From Pseudomonas moraviensis (GTDB lineage: Bacteria; Pseudomonadota; Gammaproteobacteria; Pseudomonadales; Pseudomonadaceae): a stretch of DNA of 64,000 bases. Below are positions 58,552 through 64,000 of this stretch, piece after piece (the first letter of the stretch is position 1; each line of letters begins with the position of its first letter). The notes under the pieces were generated by a model. The model saw nothing but the letters and a program-made list of their open reading frames with translations. It was not told where the DNA came from and searched no databases. The DNA lies in the NCBI RefSeq assembly GCF_900105805.1, contig NZ_LT629788.1, positions 5,750,501-5,814,500 of the forward strand, given 5' to 3'. A program made the translations under genes and the position numbers.

Positions 58552-59046
58552 TTATTTCACCTTGCGGCTCAGATCCTCGACAGTACGTTTAAGCTGATCC
58601 ATGTCCCGATCCTGATTGTTGACCATCTGCTTCAAATTCGAGATCTCGCTGCTGTTCGAGTTGGAGCTTGAGCCGCTGTTCCGCTTGAGTTCTTCAACCT
58701 GGCGGCCGAGGCTTTCCAGTTCGCGGTCCTGTTCCTTGACCCTGTTTTTCAGTTCGTCGATCTCCTTGGCGCTGGCGCTTGAACCCGAACCGCTGTTACG
58801 TTTGAATTCTTCGATCTGGCGCGACTGGTCATTGAGGGTGTCGCGCATCTTTTGCAGCTCATCAATGCTGATATCGCTTTTGATCAGGACGTCCTTGCCA
58901 TAATCGTTGTGGATGAGTGAAACCTTGTCGCCATAGGACGCGCTGCTCGAACTCAGTTCAACGGCCATGGCGCTGGCGGGAAAGGCCAGAGCTGCGATCA
59001 AAGTGGTAGTAGAGACAACCGCGGAGATTTTCAAGAAGCTGCGCAT
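58552..59046 (-). CDS. Exported coiled-coil repeat protein
   Basis: 164 residues from ATG 59046 (AAGGA 9 bases upstream; a longer frame to 59091 has no good start). Signal peptide MRSFLKISAVVSTTTLIAAL ending ASAMA-VE. The mature part has three heptad-like segments (DELQKMRDTLNDQSRQIEEF, EIDELKNRVKEQDRELESL, EISNLKQMVNNQDRDMDQL) separated by two Ser/Gly linkers that follow FKRNSGSGSS and LKRNSGSSSN. Probably a periplasmic, oligomeric rod. No lipobox. Function unknown. Confidence 0.8.
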   Translation of the reverse strand: MRSFLKISAVVSTTTLIAALAFPASAMAVELSSSSASYGDKVSLIHNDYGKDVLIKSDISIDELQKMRDTLNDQSRQIEEFKRNSGSGSSASAKEIDELKNRVKEQDRELESLGRQVEELKRNSGSSSNSNSSEISNLKQMVNNQDRDMDQLKRTVEDLSRKVK

Positions 59047-59320
59047 CACTGGTTTTCCTTGTGAACAGCATGTTGTGTACCGAAGTGGCACATCGCTATG
59101 ACTTGGATTACGCGTTTATGTTCCGCAGGTCAGCTTTTTGTGCAAGAGATGTAAAGAGCCGTGTAATTCGTCATGCAAACGTCCTATATTCTGTGCCTGC
59201 ATGAGCATCGCTTAGCAGTTTTCAGATGATCCCGAATGGTTCCGAAGGCCGGCCAGTCCGCGTCAGAGAGATCCTTGATGATCCAGATCCATCCTCCATT
59301 CCCAGATCAGAGAGAACCCC

Positions 59321-59620
59321 ATGACTGAATTGACCCAAGAGCAACGCCACGAACAAGCGCTGGAAAAATACCTTCTGGATGTGCCGGACCTGAAGGAAGA
59401 GATCAAGGACTTGAGTCCCGATGATCAGAAAGACCAGATCCAGTGGGCCTTCGAAGACGAAGCCGAAGCGCAGGGCTTGCAGCCTTGGGAGTTGACCCTC
59501 AAGTACACCAGCACGCCGGAAGAGTTCGAAGCGCAGCGCCTCGTACTGCACAAGGAAGCGGCTGACGTCTTGGGAGTCGAGTGGGATGAGTACTGCGAGA
59601 TGAATAATCTCGTCGTTTAA
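59321..59620 (+). CDS. DUF6388 family protein
   Basis: 99 residues, acidic and cytoplasmic. Conserved core IQWAFEDEAEAQGLQPWELT and EEFEAQRLVLHKEAADVLGV, as in the DUF6388 proteins of pseudomonads. Function unknown. AGAGAGAACCCC precedes the ATG. Confidence 0.8.
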   Translation: MTELTQEQRHEQALEKYLLDVPDLKEEIKDLSPDDQKDQIQWAFEDEAEAQGLQPWELTLKYTSTPEEFEAQRLVLHKEAADVLGVEWDEYCEMNNLVV

Positions 59621-59636
59621 AAGCAGCTACGAGTTT

Positions 59637-59684
59637 CAAGCTGCAAGCTACAAGTAAAAGCACAATCGCTCAGCTTGCAGCTTG
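59637..59684. repeat. Inverted repeat between convergent genes
   Basis: caagctgcaagct (59637-59649) pairs with agcttgcagcttg (59672-59684). A REP-like hairpin that may end both the DUF6388 gene and nadC. Confidence 0.7.
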
Positions 59685-59688
59685 CAGC

Positions 59689-60537
59689 TCAGAGACTGAG
59701 TCTCATCGACAGATCCACCGCTTTGACATCCTTGGTCATCGCGCCAATCGAGATGTAATCCACGCCCGTTTCGGCGATCGGCAGCAGTGTGCTTTCGTTG
59801 ATGCCGCCGCTGGCTTCCAGTTTCGCTTTGCCGGCGGTCAGGCGCACCGCTTCGCGCATGTCGTCCAGACTCAGTTCGTCGAGCATGATGATGTCGGCGC
59901 CGGCTTCCAGCGCTTGCTGCAACTCCTCAAGGCTTTCCACTTCGATCTCCACCGGTTTGCCCGGGGCGATCTTGTGCGCGGCGGCCACGGCTTCAGCGAT
60001 GCCACCGCTGGCAGCGATGTGGTTTTCCTTGATCAGGAAGGCGTCGTACAGACCGATCCGGTGGTTGTGGCAGCCGCCGCAGGTTACCGCGTATTTCTGC
60101 GCCAGGCGCAGGCCGGGCAGGGTCTTGCGGGTGTCGAGCAACTTGACCTGCGTCTCGCCGACGAAGTCCGCCAGGTACTGCGCGCGCGTCGCCACGCCGG
60201 ACAGCAACTGCAGGAAGTTCAACGCGCTGCGTTCACCCGTCAGCAGTGAGCGAGCCGGGCCTTCCAGGTGAAACAGCGGCTGATTGGCCTTGACCCGCTG
60301 GCCGTCCACCACTTGCCAATGCACCGCCACGCGCGGATCGAGCTGGCGAAACACCGCATCGACCCACGCGGTGCCGCAGATGACGGCGTCGTCACGGGTG
60401 ATGATGGTGGCTTTGGCCAGGCGTTCGGCCGGGATCAGTTGCGCGGTGATGTCACCGCTGCCGACGTCTTCGAGCAACGCACGGCGCACGTTGTTTTCGA
60501 TTTCGGCGGTCAGATCGGCGAGACGTAGATTCGGCAT
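59689..60537 (-). CDS. nadC: Nicotinate-nucleotide pyrophosphorylase
   Basis: 282 residues from ATG 60537 (a longer frame to 60621 lacks a start signal). TARGET: quinolinate to NaMN in NAD synthesis. Shows LLDTRKTLPGLR, CHNHRIGLYDAFLIKENH and EVESLEELQQALEAGADIIM. Normal length. Confidence 0.96.
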   Translation of the reverse strand: MPNLRLADLTAEIENNVRRALLEDVGSGDITAQLIPAERLAKATIITRDDAVICGTAWVDAVFRQLDPRVAVHWQVVDGQRVKANQPLFHLEGPARSLLTGERSALNFLQLLSGVATRAQYLADFVGETQVKLLDTRKTLPGLRLAQKYAVTCGGCHNHRIGLYDAFLIKENHIAASGGIAEAVAAAHKIAPGKPVEIEVESLEELQQALEAGADIIMLDELSLDDMREAVRLTAGKAKLEASGGINESTLLPIAETGVDYISIGAMTKDVKAVDLSMRLSL

Positions 60538-60804
60538 AACGGACTCCACAAACAAAGTGATTCGATTATAGGGGCAGGGCGCGAGCCAACCCAAGGCGAG
60601 AACGCGCGTGCCTGCCTGCATCTGGTCGATTTTCTCAGCCGAGTGCGGGGTTCGTGGCGTATAGGGGAAACCCTGAGGCCTATAGCATCGCCGCCATCTT
60701 TTGCCAGATAATCCGCCTTGTATTTGACGTCATGGCTTTGACGAACGACTCTGCGAGAGGCGGTGTCAAAGCGACGAACCGAATCACTGTTCCAGGAGGC
60801 TTGG

Positions 60805-62979
60805 ATGCGTAACGACGGGAAAGTGGTGCCTCTGCACCGGGCGACTGCCGATCTGGCGGAGCACTCGCCGCTTGCCCGCCTGCCGGTGATTCTGCTGCAG
60901 GTTCGCGACAAGGCTGCGCAGCAGCTGCGCCACGATCTGCAGGAACTGTTCGATAACGCCGACGACACGCTGTTCGAAATGGCCGACCGGGCGCGCAACG
61001 ACGTCGATCAGAACATCTTTTTCGAAGCCATGCGCGACCTGCGCCTCAAGCGCAAGAACATCGAGCGCGGCTTTCTCGAGCTGTTTTTCGAAGCCTTCGC
61101 CGGTCTCACTCAATACGACCCTGCCGCCATTACCTTGCCACGCACGCTGGTGGTCGAAGATGCGGCGCCGCGCACCGATGCCATGGAACGCACCGTCGCC
61201 GTGCAGACCATGGTCAGCCGCGTGCTCAAGCGCGACGGCTTCGCCCTCGATCAACTGACCGCGCGGTTCAGCTCGATGCTCGGCAAGCGTCTCGACGATC
61301 AGCACAATCCGCTGAGTCCGGCGATGCTCTGCGAATATTTCCTGCAGGCCGGGCGTAATCTTGGCGTCGAGATCAAGGTCAAGCTGATCCTGCTCAAGCT
61401 GTTCGAACGCTACGTGCTGGCCGACACCGAACAGCTGTATGCCGAGGCCAATCAGTTGCTGCTCGCCACCGGCGTATTGCCGCATCTGAAACCGGCCACA
61501 ACGCGGCGTCCTGTCGAGCGTGGGGAAGGCGACCCGTTCGTTGAAGAACTCGACGCGCCGCCGCCAGCGGACGAAGGCGTCGAGGAAGTATTTGCCGCGC
61601 TGCAGCAACTGCTCGCTCACGTGCGCGGCCGTGTCACCCCGACACTGGAGCCCGGCGCTCCGGCGCATCCGATCAATACCCGCGACCTCCTGCGGTTGTT
61701 GTCGCACTTGCAGCAATACGTACCGGCGCTGGAGGCTCAGGAAGATTTCGATCTGCGTCATCAGCTCGAACAGCTGCTGACCCGGGTCAGCGTCAGAAGT
61801 GGCCGCTCCCGCGTCGTCGCGACTGCCGATGAAGATGTGATCAACCTGATCGCCATGGTCTTCGACTGCATCCTCGAGGATCGCAACGTGCCCGACGCGC
61901 TCAAGGCACTGATCGCCCGATTGCAGATTCCGATGCTCAAGGTCGCCGTACTGGACAAGAGTTTCTTCAGCCGCAGCACCCATCCGGCGCGGCGCCTGCT
62001 CAATGAAATCGCCGAGGCCGCAATGGGCTGGAGCGATTGCGACGGTGCTGAGCGGGACAGCCTCTACGTGCGCATCGAGCAAGTGGTGCAGCGCTTGCTG
62101 AGCGAGTTCGTCGACGACCCGGCGATCTTCTCCGAACTGCTTGCCGATTTCCTCGCCTTCACCCAGGACGAACGCCGCCGCACCGAACTGCTCGAACAAC
62201 GCCTGCGCGATGCCGAGGAAGGTCGGGCGAAAGCCGAGCTGGCTCAGCGTCGCGTAGCGCAGGCGCTGCAGCAGGCGTTGTCGGGCAAAGTGCTGCCGGC
62301 CTCGGTGGTCGGTTTCGTTCAGCAGGCCTGGAGCAACGTGCTGTTGCTGACCTGTCTGAAGCATGGCGATCAGTCCGCCGAATGGCACGCCGACGTGCAG
62401 ACCATGGAACAATTGATCTGGAGTGTGCAACGCCATGACGACGGCGAATCCAGCCTGCGTCTGTTGGCACTGGTGCCCGGCTTGCTCAAGTCGCTGCGCG
62501 ATGGCCTGAGCAGCACGGCGTTCGACCCGTTTGCCACCAGCGAATTCTTCAGTGAACTGGAGGCACTGCACGTGCGCGTGCTGGAACGCTCCGACGACGC
62601 CGATCACAGCCTGATCGAAGTCACGCCGCAGCTCTTGCAGCACAGCGCCGACCTGGCTGATGCCGCCACGCCATCGCCGCGCCCGGCGCAAGACGATGCC
62701 GGTCTGTGTCAGGTCGAGCAGTTGCGTGTGGGCAACTGGGTGGTGTTCGACGAGAACGACGAGCAGACCTTGCGTTGCAAGCTCGCGGCGATCATCGATG
62801 AGACCGGCAAGTACGTTTTCGTCGACCGCACCGGCATGAAAGTACTGGAGCGCGATCGCACCGATCTGGCCATGGCGTTCAGCCGTGGTGGCGCCCGCGC
62901 GCTGGAGGACACTTTGCTGTTCGACCGCGCACTGGAAACGGTGCTGGGCGACCTGCGGCGACTCAATCGCGGCAAGTGA
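60805..62979 (+). CDS. DUF1631 domain protein
   Basis: 724 residues from ATG 60805 with CAGGAGG upstream. Long helical protein typical of DUF1631, including DNADDTLFEMADRARND and FFEAMRDLRLKRKNIERGFL near the N-terminus and a PilZ-like beta C-terminus (about 650-720: RVGNWVVFDENDEQTLRCKL). In P. aeruginosa a DUF1631 protein has been linked to c-di-GMP and thymidine effects, but a firm role is not known to me. Divergent from nadC. Confidence 0.88.
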   Translation: MRNDGKVVPLHRATADLAEHSPLARLPVILLQVRDKAAQQLRHDLQELFDNADDTLFEMADRARNDVDQNIFFEAMRDLRLKRKNIERGFLELFFEAFAGLTQYDPAAITLPRTLVVEDAAPRTDAMERTVAVQTMVSRVLKRDGFALDQLTARFSSMLGKRLDDQHNPLSPAMLCEYFLQAGRNLGVEIKVKLILLKLFERYVLADTEQLYAEANQLLLATGVLPHLKPATTRRPVERGEGDPFVEELDAPPPADEGVEEVFAALQQLLAHVRGRVTPTLEPGAPAHPINTRDLLRLLSHLQQYVPALEAQEDFDLRHQLEQLLTRVSVRSGRSRVVATADEDVINLIAMVFDCILEDRNVPDALKALIARLQIPMLKVAVLDKSFFSRSTHPARRLLNEIAEAAMGWSDCDGAERDSLYVRIEQVVQRLLSEFVDDPAIFSELLADFLAFTQDERRRTELLEQRLRDAEEGRAKAELAQRRVAQALQQALSGKVLPASVVGFVQQAWSNVLLLTCLKHGDQSAEWHADVQTMEQLIWSVQRHDDGESSLRLLALVPGLLKSLRDGLSSTAFDPFATSEFFSELEALHVRVLERSDDADHSLIEVTPQLLQHSADLADAATPSPRPAQDDAGLCQVEQLRVGNWVVFDENDEQTLRCKLAAIIDETGKYVFVDRTGMKVLERDRTDLAMAFSRGGARALEDTLLFDRALETVLGDLRRLNRGK

Positions 62980-63043
62980 TCGCGCGGCAAGGGCGGATCG
63001 CGGCATACTGGGCGCCCACATGGTCGGCGTTGAAGGAATCGGT

Positions 63044-63604
63044 ATGCAGTTGGATCCCGCGAGCGGGTGGTGTCATGGCGTGCAGATCTGCCCGTCACCC
63101 AACTTCAATGAGCGCCCGGCGGGCGAAGTGTCCCTGTTGGTCATCCACAACATCAGCCTGCCGCCGGCGCAATTCGCCACGGGCAAGGTGCAGGAATTTT
63201 TCCAGAATCGTCTGGATGTCACCGAACACCCGTACTTTGCAGGCATCGCTGACCTGCGCGTCTCGGCGCATTTTCTGATCGAACGTGACGGCAAGGTCAC
63301 CCAGTTTGTCTCCTGTCTGGAGCGGGCGTGGCATGCCGGCGTTTCGCTGTTCGAAGGTCGTGAAACCTGTAACGATTTTTCCGTGGGCATCGAGCTGGAA
63401 GGCACCGATGATCTGCCGTTCACCGACGAACAATATCGCTCGCTGATTGCGCTGACCCGGCAGTTGCAGGAGCGTTTTCCAGCGATCACCGATCAGCGCA
63501 TCTGCGGCCACAGCGATATCGCACCGGGGCGCAAGACCGATCCGGGACCGGCATTCGACTGGGCACGCTACCGCGCGGCCCTGGCAAAAGAGGAAGGACA
63601 ATGA
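63044..63604 (+). CDS. ampD: 1,6-anhydro-N-acetylmuramyl-L-alanine amidase
   Basis: 186 residues from ATG 63044 with AAGGA upstream. N-acetylmuramoyl amidase 2 fold with zinc ligands in VIHNISLP (His35) and GHSDIAPGRKTDPGPAF. Recycles cell-wall fragments in the cytoplasm; its loss raises AmpC beta-lactamase expression through AmpR. Overlaps ampE by 4 bases. Confidence 0.96.
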   Translation: MQLDPASGWCHGVQICPSPNFNERPAGEVSLLVIHNISLPPAQFATGKVQEFFQNRLDVTEHPYFAGIADLRVSAHFLIERDGKVTQFVSCLERAWHAGVSLFEGRETCNDFSVGIELEGTDDLPFTDEQYRSLIALTRQLQERFPAITDQRICGHSDIAPGRKTDPGPAFDWARYRAALAKEEGQ

Positions 63605-64000
63605 GTTTTCTGGTGTTACTGCTGGCGCTGTGGATCGAGAAGTTTTCGGCCCTGCGCCATCGGCTTCAACGCGATGGCGGATGGATCCGCGAACTGCACA
63701 AACTCGAAGCCGGTGAGCGGCTGGCGAAACAACCGTGGCTGGTGCTGACGATACTGGTGCTGTTCCCGGTGGCATTGCTGGCGCTGTTGTTGCTGGTGCT
63801 GGAGCCGGTGGCGTACGGTTTGCTGGCGCTGCCGGTGCATTTGCTGGTGGTGATTTACAGCCTCGGACGCGGCGATCTGCTCGGCGGCCTCGGCCCGTTC
63901 CGCGATGCCTGGCGCCGCGAGGACCTGCAAGCGGCGGCGCACGTGGCCAAGCGCGACCTGAACATCTGCGCCGACAGCGGCGAGCAATTGCTCGAGCGGG
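63601..64000 (+). CDS. ampE: AmpE membrane protein (partial)
   Basis: N-terminal 133 residues; the frame is open to the window end. MSFLVLLLALWIEKFSALRH followed by two hydrophobic segments (about 45-65 and 67-85) fits AmpE, an inner-membrane sensor-like protein of the ampDE operon. ATGA overlap with ampD. Confidence 0.93.
   Translation, partial: MSFLVLLLALWIEKFSALRHRLQRDGGWIRELHKLEAGERLAKQPWLVLTILVLFPVALLALLLLVLEPVAYGLLALPVHLLVVIYSLGRGDLLGGLGPFRDAWRREDLQAAAHVAKRDLNICADSGEQLLER

Overview
The window is about 48 kb of Pseudomonas chromosome, most likely fluorescens group, carrying a 16-kb integrated P4-like satellite at its left end. Evidence for Pseudomonas: the gene orders recN-grpE-dnaK-dnaJ-dapB-carA-carB-greA-yhbY-rlmE-ftsH-folP-glmM-tpiA-secG and tRNA-Leu/fMet-rimP-nusA-infB-rbfA-truB-rpsO-pnp, an H-NS-type MvaT protein, DUF3077, REPIN-type palindromes, and high GC in the core genes. 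Identification is from recognised sequence features only; no database was searched.

Region 1 (1-16542), island in ssrA. A P4-type tyrosine integrase (15116-16351) lies just 3' of the tmRNA gene (16519-16907). A degenerate direct copy of the tmRNA 3' end (361-380) marks the far border, giving an island of about 16.16 kb. A terminator at 321-345 looks like the original ssrA terminator, now displaced. The replication and regulation module is transcribed leftward as a tightly coupled chain: a 279-aa protein, AlpA, two unknown proteins, an Ash/CI-like leader region, two small proteins, DUF3077, a 968-aa TOPRIM/DUF927 primase-helicase, a coiled-coil protein, a 62-aa protein and an MvaT homologue. 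Two mirror-image iteron arrays (1811-1932 and 14963-15087) share exact internal spacing and resemble an ori/crr pair. The left 7 kb is AT-richer cargo: a membrane protein (485-1417), a two-gene cassette pairing an Mrr-type N-terminal sensor domain with a membrane protein (2122-3988), a protein with a C-terminal helix-hairpin-helix (4253-5425), and a zinc-ribbon protein (5643-6845). Three copies of a bipartite GC-rich motif lie in the 0.7-kb gap at 1418-2121 and in the start of the gene before it. The cargo is the best place to look for an undescribed, probably anti-phage, system.

Region 2 (17006-26186), lactate use. The leftward operon lldP-lutA-lutB-lutC-dld is divergent from the GntR/FCD regulator lldR, with a palindromic operator between them. 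A small periplasmic protein gene follows the operon. A REPIN separates lldR from smpB, the protein partner of tmRNA.

Region 3 (26207-43565) holds smpB, an NSS-family transporter, ratA-rnfH, bamE, fur, recN with a LexA box, the heat-shock operon grpE-dnaK-dnaJ behind a sigma-32-type promoter, dapB, carA-carB with a terminator-like attenuator, greA, a DUF4149 protein, yhbY and rlmE.

Region 4 (43759-58544) holds ftsH, folP, glmM, tpiA, secG, tRNA-Leu(GAG), tRNA-fMet, then the translation/RNA-decay cluster rimP-nusA-infB-rbfA-truB-rpsO-pnp, a REPIN and tRNA-Thr(CGT).

Region 5 (58552-64000) holds an exported coiled-coil protein, a DUF6388 protein, nadC, a DUF1631 protein, ampD and the start of ampE, which is cut by the window end.
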